Source: Nonomuraea cypriaca (GTDB lineage: Bacteria; Actinomycetota; Actinomycetes; Streptosporangiales; Streptosporangiaceae). From it: a DNA stretch of 64,000 nt. The position numbers and the translations under genes were made by a program. The stretch lies in the NCBI RefSeq assembly GCF_015645445.1, contig NZ_JADOGI010000023.1, forward strand, positions 1 to 64,000, given 5' to 3'. This document shows, piece after piece, positions 25,033 through 33,449 of the stretch. The notes under the pieces are model-generated. The model was not told the DNA's origin, made no database searches, and saw only the letters and a program-made list of their open reading frames with translations. Positions within the stretch are counted from its first letter, which is position 1, and each line of letters begins with the position of its first letter.

Positions 25033-26130
25033 GTGCCAGATCGCGTCACCTATCAGTTCGAGTACGAGGAAAGGGTCCGCTGCGCCTTCATCGGCGCGGG
25101 GGAGCACTCCTACCGCAACATCTACCCGGCGTTCCAGTACGCCCCGGTCGACCTCGTCGCCGTCTGTGACGTGCGGCCCGAGCGCGCCGCGGCGTACGCG
25201 GGGACGTTCGGCGGCGCCACCCCCTACACCGATCACCTGGAGATGCTGGAGCGGGAGAAGCCCGCGGCCGTCTTCATCGTCACCTCCTACGACCAGGAGA
25301 CCGGGCGGGTGCAGGCCACCGACCTGGCCATGGACTGCCTGCGCGCGGGCGCGCACGTCTGGATGGAGAAACCGGTGGCCGCCTCGGTCGCCGAGGTGCT
25401 GGAGCTGCGCCGGGTGTCGGCCGAGACCGGCGGGTTCGTCATGGCGGGGCTGAAGAAGATCTTCATGCCGGCGGTGGAGAAGGTCGCCTCGATCATGGCG
25501 AGCGAGGCGTTCGGGCCGGTGTCGTCGATCTCCGTACGCTACCCGCAGGGGTTGCCGCCGCTGGCCGAGCGGCACGACCTGAAGGCCATGCGCTGGTTCC
25601 TCGACCACGTGTACCACCCGGCCGCCGTGCTGACGCACCTGATGGGGCCGGTCGAGCGGCTGTCGTACGAGTGGGAGCCGGGCAGCGGGAGCAGCGTGAC
25701 CGCGCTGCGGTTCGCCTCGGGCGCGATCGGCTCGCTGCACCTGATCTCCGGGGTGGCCAAGACGTCGCCGCTCGAACGGCTGGAGGTGGTCGGCCGGGAC
25801 GCCAACGTGATCGTGGAGAACGGCGTGCGGCTGACCTACTACCGGCCGGGGGCGCGCAGGGACTACGGCAGGGACGCGTCGTTCGTGGTGGACGACGACG
25901 TGGCGCCGCTGGTCTGGGAGCCGGAGTTCTCCCTCGGCCAGCTATCCAACAAGAACCTGTTCTACCTGGGGTACGCGCCGGAGATACGGCACTTCTGCGA
26001 CAGCGTGCTGTCGGGGCGGGCGCCGGTCAAGGGCACCCTGGACGAGGCACTGGAGATCATGCGCCTGTTCGAGGTGTACCGCGAGACGCCGCCAGGCACC
26101 ACCGTGACGATCGAGAGGGATGACCGATGA
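25033..26130 (+). CDS. Gfo/Idh/MocA-family NAD(P)-dependent oxidoreductase
   Basis: The 365-residue protein has an N-terminal Rossmann segment (CAFIGAGEHSYRNIYPAF), the EKP motif of the family (HVWMEKPVAASV) around residue 116, and a C-terminal alpha/beta domain. Members oxidise or reduce sugars, inositols or sugar acids. GTG at 25033 is behind gaaaggg; it lies 12 bp after FGE and overlaps the cupin gene by 4 bp. It likely transforms the desulfated sugar, but the substrate is not indicated by the sequence. Confidence 0.85.
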   Translation: MPDRVTYQFEYEERVRCAFIGAGEHSYRNIYPAFQYAPVDLVAVCDVRPERAAAYAGTFGGATPYTDHLEMLEREKPAAVFIVTSYDQETGRVQATDLAMDCLRAGAHVWMEKPVAASVAEVLELRRVSAETGGFVMAGLKKIFMPAVEKVASIMASEAFGPVSSISVRYPQGLPPLAERHDLKAMRWFLDHVYHPAAVLTHLMGPVERLSYEWEPGSGSSVTALRFASGAIGSLHLISGVAKTSPLERLEVVGRDANVIVENGVRLTYYRPGARRDYGRDASFVVDDDVAPLVWEPEFSLGQLSNKNLFYLGYAPEIRHFCDSVLSGRAPVKGTLDEALEIMRLFEVYRETPPGTTVTIERDDR

Positions 26131-26483
26131 GCGCTTGGGTGACGCGGGCCGGGGACCGCGAGGTCGAGCACACAGGCTGGGGCCGGCTGGAGTGGATGGT
26201 CGCGGGCCGGCTGGGCAACTCCACCACGATGACGGTCGGGCGCTGTCACATCGCGCCCGGCAAGGCCAACCCGCGCCACCACCACCCCAACTGCGACGAG
26301 GTCCTGCACGTGCTCCAGGGCACGATCGAGCACGTGGCGGGCGACCAGCGGGTCGCGATGGGGCCTGGCGACACGATCAGCATCCCGGCCGGCGTGGTGC
26401 ACAACGCCACCAACGTGGGCGACGACGAGGCCGTCTTCGTGATCAGCTTCTCCTCCGCTGACCGGCAGACCGTCGGCGAGTAG
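26127..26483 (+). CDS. Cupin-domain protein
   Basis: The 118-residue single-domain cupin has both conserved motifs: RHHHPNCDEVLHVLQG (metal-binding histidines and Glu) and PGDTISIPAGVVHNATN. It could be a sugar isomerase/epimerase-like enzyme or a small sensor. It is translationally coupled to the oxidoreductase and is the last gene of the FGE operon; the next promoter begins 18 bp later. Confidence 0.85.
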   Translation: MSAWVTRAGDREVEHTGWGRLEWMVAGRLGNSTTMTVGRCHIAPGKANPRHHHPNCDEVLHVLQGTIEHVAGDQRVAMGPGDTISIPAGVVHNATNVGDDEAVFVISFSSADRQTVGE

Positions 26484-26500
26484 CGGAACTCACCGATGCC

Positions 26501-26547
26501 TTGACATCAAGTGAGCGTCACTCTTAAGTTCGTGAGAAATCGATTAC
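26501..26547 (+). promoter_or_regulatory. Promoter with LacI-type operator for the second transporter operon
   Basis: TTGACA (26501-26506), 17-bp spacer, TTAAGT (26524-26529), then six bases and the operator GAAATCGATTAC (26536-26547). The arrangement repeats that at 15.0 kb. The start of the downstream sulfatase is 35 bp further. Confidence 0.85.
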
Positions 26548-26581
26548 CCACTAACCCGGCAAGCGGGCAGGAGCGGCGAAC

Positions 26582-28132
26582 GTGACCAACGTGATCCTCA
26601 TCCTCAGCGACAGCCTGAACCGGCACCACCTCCCGGCGTACGCCGACTCCCCGATCCCCACGCCGAACATCGACCGGCTGCTCGGCCGGGGCCACCGCTT
26701 CGACAACCACTTCGTCGGCAGCCTCCCGTGCATCCCCGCCAGGCGCGAGCTGTTCACCGGGCGGCAGGAGTTCCTGTGGCGGCCGTGGGGCTCGCTTGAG
26801 CCGTACGACGACCGCTTTCCCAAGCTGCTGGCCCAGGCCGGCTACACCACGGCCATCACCACCGACCACTACCACTACTGGGAGGAGCCCGGCAACGGCT
26901 ACCTCCAGTCGTTCCAGTCGGCGGAGCTGATCAGGGGTCACGAGGTCGACTTCTGGAAGCCGCCTGCGTACGCGGACGAGGACGTGCCCCGCTGGGTGCG
27001 CAGCACCGAGCGGTGGCGCCCGCGCGGCCCCAGGCAGTACTACGCGAACGTGCGCGACTTCGAGACCGAGGACGACTTCTTCACCGCCAAGGTGATCCAG
27101 TCGGCCAGGGACTGGCTCGGCCGCAACACCGACCGGCGCCCCTTCTACCTGCAGGTCGAGCTGTTCGACGTGCACGAGCCCTTCCACGTCCCCGAGCCGT
27201 ACCGGTCGATGTTCTGGGACGGGCCAGGCGACTGGCAGGACTTCACGCTCTGGCCGCCCTACCAGGATCCGGACCTGGAGGCCGCGTTCATGGCGCAGGT
27301 GAGCGAGGCCGAACTGGCCTACATCCGCGCCCAGTACGCGGGCAAGGTCGCGATGCTGGACCACCACCTCGGCAAGCTGTTCGACACCCTCGACGAGCAG
27401 GGTCTCTGGGACGACACCGCGGTCATCTTCACCACCGACCACGGCCACGACCTCGGCGAGCGCGGCCACTTCGCCAAGCAGTACCCCCACTACGACAGCC
27501 ACGCCAACATTCCCATGATCATGTGGCACCCGGACCATCCGGGCACCGGGCAGGGCGTCTCCGGGCTCACCCAGACCGTCGACCTGTTCGCCACGATCCT
27601 CGACGCGGCGGGCGTGCCCGTGCCGGAGGCGACCAACAGCCGCAGCGTGCTCCCGCTGCTCCGCGACCCGGGCGCGAGCGTGCGCGACGCGGTGCTCTAC
27701 GGCAGCTTCGGTCAGGGCGTGTGCTACTCCGACGGCGACTGGACGCTGTTCAAGTCGCCCGAGGCCGACACCCAGCTCTACTACTACTCGGCGTCGCTGT
27801 ACCGGTCGCTGCACCTCGACGGCGCGGTGCCCCCACAGGGCGCCGGCTACTTCATGCCCGGCGTCGGGCTGCCGCAGTGGCGGGTGCCGGTCGGCATCCG
27901 GCCGCGCGAGCGCGCCAGCATGCTGTTCAACCGGTCGGAGGACCCGGGCCAGACGGCCGACCGGTGGGACGACGCCCCGGCGGTGCGGGCCAGGGTCCTC
28001 GACTCGCTGCGCGCGGCGATGTCGGCGGAGGGCTGCCCGCCCGAGCAGTACGAACGGCTCGGCCTCGGCACCGCCCCCGACCTGACCACCACCGAGACCC
28101 GCCGCGTCATCCCCGTGGGCGGCCGGCCGTGA
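26582..28132 (+). CDS. Sulfatase, cytoplasmic, with CIPAR signature
   Basis: The 516-residue sulfatase starts NVILILSDSLNRHHLPAY, has the signature Cys50-I-P-A-R followed by ELFTGR, and FTTDHGHDLGERGHFAK at the second metal site. The GKWH motif is replaced by TDHYHYWEEPG, so the Lys position is divergent while histidines are available; this is seen in some sulfatase subfamilies and does not by itself exclude activity. GTG start, no signal peptide. Its last codons overlap the GTG start of the binding protein. Confidence 0.87.
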   Translation: MTNVILILSDSLNRHHLPAYADSPIPTPNIDRLLGRGHRFDNHFVGSLPCIPARRELFTGRQEFLWRPWGSLEPYDDRFPKLLAQAGYTTAITTDHYHYWEEPGNGYLQSFQSAELIRGHEVDFWKPPAYADEDVPRWVRSTERWRPRGPRQYYANVRDFETEDDFFTAKVIQSARDWLGRNTDRRPFYLQVELFDVHEPFHVPEPYRSMFWDGPGDWQDFTLWPPYQDPDLEAAFMAQVSEAELAYIRAQYAGKVAMLDHHLGKLFDTLDEQGLWDDTAVIFTTDHGHDLGERGHFAKQYPHYDSHANIPMIMWHPDHPGTGQGVSGLTQTVDLFATILDAAGVPVPEATNSRSVLPLLRDPGASVRDAVLYGSFGQGVCYSDGDWTLFKSPEADTQLYYYSASLYRSLHLDGAVPPQGAGYFMPGVGLPQWRVPVGIRPRERASMLFNRSEDPGQTADRWDDAPAVRARVLDSLRAAMSAEGCPPEQYERLGLGTAPDLTTTETRRVIPVGGRP

Positions 28133-29454
28133 CCGCCACCCTCGTACGCGCCCGGGGCCGTCCGATGTCGCGGCGCGCGCTGCTGGCGGGGACGGCGGGT
28201 CTCGCGGCCATCACCGGTTGCCGCGGCCTGACCCGCCGGTCCTCCGCCGCGACCGGCCGCGACATCGACTTCTTCTGGTACGTCGAGGGCAAACGGGCCA
28301 AGTACACCCAGGCCATCGCCCGCGCGTACGAGAAGGCGAACCCCGGCACGACGATCAAGGAGCGCTACACCGGCTTCGCGTCCTACTGGGACAAGCTGGC
28401 CACCCAGGTCGCCGGCGGCCGGACGCCCGACGTCTTCCAGCTCGACATCACCCGCCTGGCCGAGTACGCCGAGCGCGGCGCCGTACGCCCGCTGACCGGC
28501 CTGGTCCCCGACCCGCTCCCGCTGGACCGGCTCGCAGCGGCGGTGCGGCCCTCCTGCGAGTACCGCGGGGAGCTGCACTTCATCCCGACCGGCCTGTCCA
28601 CCGTGCCCGCCGTGCTCTACAACCGGACGGCGCTGCGCGAGCTCGGCGTGCCCGAACCCGACCGCGAGTGGGGCCAGGAGGAGTTCGAGGGCTTCTGCCG
28701 CTCGGTCGGCGAGCGCAGCGGCGGCAAGGTACGCGGCAGTTCGGACTTCGGCGGTGACGTCAACGCCCTGGAGTCCTACCTGCGCTCGCGTGGCACCGGG
28801 ATCTTCGGCGCCGACGGGTCGCTCACGCTCACCGAGGACCACCTCACCGAATGGTGGGAGATGTGGGACCGGCTGCGGCGGGACGGGCTGTGCACGCCGA
28901 TGACGGTCACCGCGGAGGGCGGCGGCTTCGAGAACTCGCCGCTGATCAAGAAGAAGAGCGTGATCAGCGGCGCCTACTCGGCCAAGGGCATCGCCGGCTT
29001 CGCCGCGCTGACGACCGACGAGCTGGCGTTCGTACCGTTCCCGCGCGAGCGGCGCGGCGGCCGGATCGGCACCATGGTCACGCCCGTCGAGTGGTGGGCC
29101 GTCTCCGCCGACGCCCCCGAGGCGAAGGCCCGCGCGGCGGCGGCCTTCTGCGCGTACGCGCTCGGCGACGCGGTCGCCGCCAGGGGCATGGTCGTCGAGC
29201 ACGGCATCCCGGTGTTCGAGAGCCTCCGCGCGGCCACGAAGGCGAGCGCCGACGAGCTCGTACGCCTCACGATCGAGGAGTACGAGCGCAGCGCTGGCGA
29301 GGACCCCGCCCCCAGGCACATCTACCCGGTCGGCGCCGGCGAGCTTTTCGACCAGGTCTTCGGCAAGCAGAACCAGGACGTCGGCTTCGGCCGGGCCACC
29401 GTCGCCACCGCCGTCACCAGGTTCTTCGACGAGGCCGACCGCACCCTGCGCTGA
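28129..29454 (+). CDS. ABC sugar transporter, solute-binding lipoprotein (second system)
   Basis: The 441-residue family-1 binding protein has a twin-arginine-like segment (MSRRALLAG) and lipobox ITGC, then IDFFWYVEGKRAKYTQAIARAYEK. GTG 28129 overlaps the previous stop (GTGA); an internal ATG at 28165 (MSRRALL) is an equally plausible start because it gives a normal-length signal. It is little similar to the binding protein at 15 kb, so the two importers probably take different sugars. Confidence 0.9.
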   Translation: MTATLVRARGRPMSRRALLAGTAGLAAITGCRGLTRRSSAATGRDIDFFWYVEGKRAKYTQAIARAYEKANPGTTIKERYTGFASYWDKLATQVAGGRTPDVFQLDITRLAEYAERGAVRPLTGLVPDPLPLDRLAAAVRPSCEYRGELHFIPTGLSTVPAVLYNRTALRELGVPEPDREWGQEEFEGFCRSVGERSGGKVRGSSDFGGDVNALESYLRSRGTGIFGADGSLTLTEDHLTEWWEMWDRLRRDGLCTPMTVTAEGGGFENSPLIKKKSVISGAYSAKGIAGFAALTTDELAFVPFPRERRGGRIGTMVTPVEWWAVSADAPEAKARAAAAFCAYALGDAVAARGMVVEHGIPVFESLRAATKASADELVRLTIEEYERSAGEDPAPRHIYPVGAGELFDQVFGKQNQDVGFGRATVATAVTRFFDEADRTLR

Positions 29455-29467
29455 CCCCCGGAGAGAT

Positions 29468-30415
29468 ATGTCAGAGACCATGACCATCCCGGACCGGGCG
29501 GCGGGACCTGCGCCCCCGCCCCCCGCCCCGCGCCGCAAACGGCACCGCGACAACGCCGCGGCCTATCTCTTCCTCATCCCGTGGCTGGCCGGATTCGTCC
29601 TGTTCCTGCTCGGGCCGATGCTCGTCTCGCTCTACCTGTCCGCGACGGACTTCGATCTGCTCACCGTTCCCGAGTGGATCGGCCTCGACAACTACGCCCG
29701 GATGTTCACCGACGATTCCCGGTTCTGGCAGTCGCTCAAGGTCACCACCCTCTACGTGGTGCTCAGCGTGCCGCTTGAGCTGGTGTTCGCGCTGGCCGTC
29801 GCGGTGCTGCTCAACCGCGGGCTGCGCGGGATGAGCCTGTACCGGTCGGTGTTCTACCTGCCGTCGCTGTTCGGTGGGAGCGTCGCGGTGGCCGTACTGT
29901 GGCGGGAGGTGTTCGGCGGCGAGGGCCTGGTCAACCGGCTGCTCGCGCTGGCCGGCATCCAGGGACCCGCCTGGATCGCCGACCCGTCCACCTCGCTGTA
30001 CACGCTGGTCGTCCTGCACGTCTGGCAGTTCGGCGCGCCGATGGTCATCTTCCTGGCCGGGCTGCGCCAGATCCCCGCGACCTTCTACGAGGCGGCCGCG
30101 CTGGACGGCGCCGGCAAGGTGCGGCGGTTCGTCAGCATCACGCTGCCGCTGCTGAGCCCGGTCATCTTCTTCAACCTGGTGCTGCGGCTGATCAGCTCGT
30201 TCCAGGCGTTCACGCCCGCGTTCATCGTCAGCGACGGCACCGGAGGCCCGTCCGACTCGACCCTGTTCTACACGCTGTACCTCTACCAGGAGGGCTTCGA
30301 GAACTTCCGCATGGGGTACGCGTCCGCGCTGGCCTGGGTGCTGGTAGTGATCATCGGCGCCGTCACCGCGGTCAACTTCGCCTTCAGCCGCCGTTGGGTT
30401 CACTATGAGCACTGA
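29468..30415 (+). CDS. ABC sugar transporter permease (MalF-type, second system)
   Basis: The 315-residue protein has a proline-rich cytoplasmic tail, six membrane helices from AAYLFLIPWLAGFVLFLLG, and the EAA loop ATFYEAAALDGAGKVRRFVSITLPLL. SD ggagagat before ATG 29468. It overlaps the next permease gene by 11 bp. Confidence 0.93.
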   Translation: MSETMTIPDRAAGPAPPPPAPRRKRHRDNAAAYLFLIPWLAGFVLFLLGPMLVSLYLSATDFDLLTVPEWIGLDNYARMFTDDSRFWQSLKVTTLYVVLSVPLELVFALAVAVLLNRGLRGMSLYRSVFYLPSLFGGSVAVAVLWREVFGGEGLVNRLLALAGIQGPAWIADPSTSLYTLVVLHVWQFGAPMVIFLAGLRQIPATFYEAAALDGAGKVRRFVSITLPLLSPVIFFNLVLRLISSFQAFTPAFIVSDGTGGPSDSTLFYTLYLYQEGFENFRMGYASALAWVLVVIIGAVTAVNFAFSRRWVHYEH

Positions 30416-31400
30416 CCCGAGTCCTCGCCCGAGCACTGACCCGAGCACTGGCCTGAGCGCTCACCTGAGCGCTCACCTGAGCACTGACCCGAGCACTGGC
30501 CTGAGCACTGGCCCGAGCGGTGGCCTGAGCCCTGGCCCGGCCGCTGGCTCGAGCCCTGACCGGGCCGTCCGCACCAGGTCGCGCCGCCTGCTCGCCCACC
30601 TCGGCCTGATCGCCGCCGCCTTCGCCCTGCTCTATCCGCTGCTGTGGCTGTTCGCGAGCTCGGCGCGCCCGGATGAGGAGATCTTCAGCAGTGGCGGCCT
30701 GTGGCCGCGGACCTGGGACCTGGCCAACTACGCCGAGGGCTGGCGCGGCCTCGGCGTCTCCTTCCGGATCTTCTTCGAGAACTCCTTCGTCATCGCCGCC
30801 TTCACCGTGGCCGGCAACCTGTTCTCCTGCACGCTGGCGGCGTACGCGTTCGCCCGGCTGGACTTCGCGCTCAAGAAGACCTGGTTCGCGGTGATGCTGG
30901 CCACGATGATGCTGCCGCACCACGTGACGCTGATCCCGCAGTACACCGCGTTCAACCTCACCGGCTTCGTGAACTCGTTCTACCCGCTGTTCCTGCCGCA
31001 CTTCCTCGCCGTGGACGGCTTCTTCGTCTTCCTGCTCGTGCAGTTCATCCGCGGGATGCCGATCGAGCTGGACGAGGCGGCCCGCGTCGACGGCTGCGGC
31101 GCAGGGCGCATCTTCTGGTACGTGATCCTGCCCCAGCTCAAGCCCGCGCTCGTCACGACCACGATCTTCAGCTTCCTGTGGTCGTACAACGACTTCTTCG
31201 CCCAGCTCATCTACCTCAACGACACGGACCTGTTCACGGTCCCGCTCGGCCTGCGCATGTTCCTGGACGCGACCGGCGAGTCCTCCTGGGGCCCGCTGTT
31301 CGCGATGAGCGTCCTCGCGCTGGTACCCGCGTTCGTGCTGTTCCTGGGCCTGCAGCGGTATATCACCGAGGGCATCGCCACGACGGGCCTCAAGGGATGA
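30405..31400 (+). CDS. ABC sugar transporter permease (MalG-type, second system) with repeat-built N-terminus
   Basis: The 331-residue permease has six membrane helices (first LLAHLGLIAAAFALLYPLLWLF) and the EAA loop IELDEAARVDGCGAGRIFWYVILPQL. Its first ~50 residues are an unusual four-residue repeat (PSTD/PSTG/LSAH/LSTG) encoded by 12-bp tandem DNA repeats, not found in typical MalG proteins. The stop lies inside another small tandem repeat at 31.4 kb. No ATPase gene accompanies the system. Confidence 0.9.
   Translation: MSTDPSPRPSTDPSTGLSAHLSAHLSTDPSTGLSTGPSGGLSPGPAAGSSPDRAVRTRSRRLLAHLGLIAAAFALLYPLLWLFASSARPDEEIFSSGGLWPRTWDLANYAEGWRGLGVSFRIFFENSFVIAAFTVAGNLFSCTLAAYAFARLDFALKKTWFAVMLATMMLPHHVTLIPQYTAFNLTGFVNSFYPLFLPHFLAVDGFFVFLLVQFIRGMPIELDEAARVDGCGAGRIFWYVILPQLKPALVTTTIFSFLWSYNDFFAQLIYLNDTDLFTVPLGLRMFLDATGESSWGPLFAMSVLALVPAFVLFLGLQRYITEGIATTGLKG
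30416..30560 (+). repeat. 12-bp tandem repeat, about eleven copies, inside permease N-terminus
   Basis: Units of the type gagcactgaccc / gagcactggcct / gagcgctcacct follow one another and stay in frame, encoding [PL]S[TA][DGH] tetrapeptides. It starts immediately after the overlap with the previous gene. Confidence 0.85.
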
Positions 31401-31449
31401 CGGGCCTCAAGGGAACGGGCCTCAAGGGATGACGGGCCTCAAGGGATAG
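31384..31449 (+). repeat. Four tandem copies of cgggcctcaaggga at a gene end
   Basis: The word gggcctcaaggga occurs four times between 31384 and 31449, spaced 16-18 bp. The first copy contains the permease stop. The last merges into the SD of the next gene (atagggggacacc). Confidence 0.85.
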
Positions 31450-31458
31450 GGGGACACC

Positions 31459-32127
31459 ATGCCGAACCCACCGCGCCTGACCTGGCCGCCGAACCTGGCG
31501 CATCCGACCAGGGCACGGGACCTGGCGCGTCCGAGTTCGGGGTGGGGCCTGCCGCGCTTGATCCGGGTGGTGGTGGTCGCCGTCTACCTGAACCTGCTGT
31601 GGCTGGCGGCCTGCCTGCCCCTGGTCACCGCGCCGGCGGCCACCGCGGCCCTGGTCACGTCGGTCCGCGACTGGACGACCCGCGATGCGGAGCCGGGCGC
31701 ACGCTCCTACCTCACACACGTCTGGGCGCACCGCCGTACGGCGACGGGCGTCGGCCTGATCCTGGCGCTCGCCGCCGCCCTGGCCGCCACCGACCTGCTC
31801 GTCATCGGCCTCATGGACGGCGTGCAACGACGTGCCTTCCTGGTCGCCTGGCTGGCCGTCGTGGCCTGCGGATTCGTCGCCGCGGTCTTCGCCCTTCCAG
31901 TGGCGGCGCTGGAGCGGGCGGGCGTACGCCATTCACTGCGCACGTCGGCGCGACTCGCTTTCGCCGCGCCCGCGCGGGCCCTGACCATGGCAGGAACCCT
32001 GCTCCTGGCCGCCGCGATGGTGTCCGTCACCCGCGCCGCCCTGCTCGTCGTGCCCGTGGCGGTGGCCTTCGCGGCGACCCGCTGCCACGCCGCCGCGACC
32101 GGCGCCCTCCCGCACCCCACCCGGTAG
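31459..32127 (+). CDS. DUF624 (YesL-like) membrane protein
   Basis: The 222-residue protein has about five hydrophobic segments (VVVAVYLNLLWLAACLPLV, TGVGLILALAAALAATDLLVIGL, AFLVAWLAVVACGFVAAVFAL and two more) and the N-terminal NLLWLAACLPLVTAPAATAAL pattern typical of DUF624/YesL. These proteins are nearly always encoded with carbohydrate ABC permeases, as here, but their role is not established. SD aggggga; it ends the second transporter operon. Confidence 0.8.
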   Translation: MPNPPRLTWPPNLAHPTRARDLARPSSGWGLPRLIRVVVVAVYLNLLWLAACLPLVTAPAATAALVTSVRDWTTRDAEPGARSYLTHVWAHRRTATGVGLILALAAALAATDLLVIGLMDGVQRRAFLVAWLAVVACGFVAAVFALPVAALERAGVRHSLRTSARLAFAAPARALTMAGTLLLAAAMVSVTRAALLVVPVAVAFAATRCHAAATGALPHPTR

Positions 32128-32134
32128 GCGGCGG

Positions 32135-33151
32135 TCAGACGAACTGGCTCATGTAGAAAACGCCGGCCTGGCGCACGCCGCCGGTGTTCGAGTGGAATCC
32201 GAAGGCCAGGCGCGGACCGCTTGAATGCATCCAGATGGCCATGCCCTGGGGTTCTCGACCCGACAGCGATTCGCCGGCCTTGGTCTCCCACCTGTCGATC
32301 ACAGTGGACTGCCCGGTGTCGTTGAGGTCGATGACGGTGATGTACGACGGACCGTTGGCCTTGCCTTCCAGTAGATAGGCGTAGCGGCCGTAGGCAGTGA
32401 AGCCCTGGAACGGGTTGCTCGAACCCCAGGCCCCGCGGGATGGCAGGGCCCGCTCGGCCAGGCGGTGCTCACTGGCCAGCCGGCCCGCACGGGCATCGTT
32501 GCCGTTGAAGGCGACAATACGCGGCAGATCAGTGCCGGTCTTGTAGCGCACCAGCAGCCGGTCCGTCGACGGGTCGATCGCCGGCTGAGGATTGATCATG
32601 GTGCCACCGATGGAGGGGGTACGGTCCTGGATCGCGCCGCTGTTCTTCTCCAGGACGGCGCCGTCGACGAACCTGAACCGCCCGATCCTGGTGCCGAAGC
32701 CGCTGGCGCTCGACTGCCACTCCGTCCACAGATACACGGATCCGTCGTAGGGTTCGGCCGCGATCGACACCCCGTGCCCGAAGTTGTGTAGGGCCATGGA
32801 GCCCAGCTCTCTTCCTGACGTGTCGGTCTTGGTGATCCAGAGGTCGCCGACGTGGTCGGGGTCCGAGTTCTGGGAGTTGACCTGCGCGAAGTAGATGTGC
32901 TGGTGCACGTTGTCGTACGCGAAGGACTGCATCACCCAGTTGGCGTGCAGTGACTGCTTCCAGACCGGATTGCCTCCCGCACCGGCCAGGTCGAAACGGG
33001 GCGAATCCGGCACGTCCGCCTCCGCCGGCCCGGCGCCGAGGACGAGACCGGCGGATCCGAGCGCGGCCGCGGCCGTGATCCCCCCACCGGTTGTGAACAG
33101 CCTCCGCCGACTGAGGGAAGGGCGCTTCCCACCGGAGGGGATATCACGCAT
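32135..33151 (-). CDS. Tat-exported TagC-like propeller protein
   Basis: The 338-residue protein starts with a twin-arginine signal (SLSRRRLFTTGGGITAAAALGSAGL), cleaved near AEADV, followed by a repeat-rich beta region (FDLAGAGGNPVWKQSLHANWVMQSF, LGSMALHNFGHGVSIAAEP). This matches actinomycete proteins often labelled teichoic acid biosynthesis protein C or phage baseplate-like five-bladed propellers. Enzymatic function is unknown; it may bind cell-wall or surface glycan. ATG 33151 has a strong SD (aaaggaga). It converges on the DUF624 gene with a 7-bp gap and has no sulfatase-locus operator, so it is probably a separate unit. Confidence 0.65.
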   Translation of the reverse strand: MRDIPSGGKRPSLSRRRLFTTGGGITAAAALGSAGLVLGAGPAEADVPDSPRFDLAGAGGNPVWKQSLHANWVMQSFAYDNVHQHIYFAQVNSQNSDPDHVGDLWITKTDTSGRELGSMALHNFGHGVSIAAEPYDGSVYLWTEWQSSASGFGTRIGRFRFVDGAVLEKNSGAIQDRTPSIGGTMINPQPAIDPSTDRLLVRYKTGTDLPRIVAFNGNDARAGRLASEHRLAERALPSRGAWGSSNPFQGFTAYGRYAYLLEGKANGPSYITVIDLNDTGQSTVIDRWETKAGESLSGREPQGMAIWMHSSGPRLAFGFHSNTGGVRQAGVFYMSQFV

Positions 33152-33389
33152 GGGCTGTCTCCTTTGAGGGTCAGCGCACATCACGATGATCATTATGACC
33201 GGAATATGCGCATAAGTCATCAAGCACACAGTCATCAAGCACCCCTTGCGCCGCGTCCGCGCCGGATGCCGACCGTCACATCAAGAAGAGGCGATCTCGG
33301 AAGGCGCCACGCTCGTCGCGCTTCGTCTCGGCGACCTTCTCCACTTGATGCCATTCCAGGCCGTTGATCCTGGCGAGCGCGAGCAGGAG
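33152..33389. other. Intergenic region with direct repeat and small palindrome
   Basis: No gene is seen. It contains the palindrome TATGCGCATA (about 33205-33214) and a 13-bp direct repeat AGTCATCAAGCAC at 33215 and 33230, upstream of the leftward exported protein; these may be its control region. Confidence 0.4.
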
Positions 33390-33436
33390 GTTAGTAATCG
33401 CTCACTAACCTCGCTGGTTAGCGAGCGTTTACTAAC
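33390..33436. promoter_or_regulatory. Double TetR-type operator (21-bp inverted repeat, 5-bp loop)
   Basis: Left arm 33390-33410 and right arm 33416-33436 are inverted copies matching at 19 of 21 positions. Each arm is itself an 18-bp imperfect palindrome of the form TTAGTnAnCGnTnACTAA, the usual shape of a TetR-family site. It lies 13 bp before the truncated NmrA-like gene. No tetR-family gene is in the window. Confidence 0.75.
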
Positions 33437-33449
33437 ATGGGGAGTGTAG

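Noticed and set aside
26582-28132. Calling the 26.6-kb sulfatase inactive because GKWH is replaced by TDHYHYW
   Set aside because: The formylglycine Cys, Pro and Arg and both metal regions are intact and sulfatase subfamilies vary at this motif, unlike the 16.6-kb protein where the nucleophile itself is lost.
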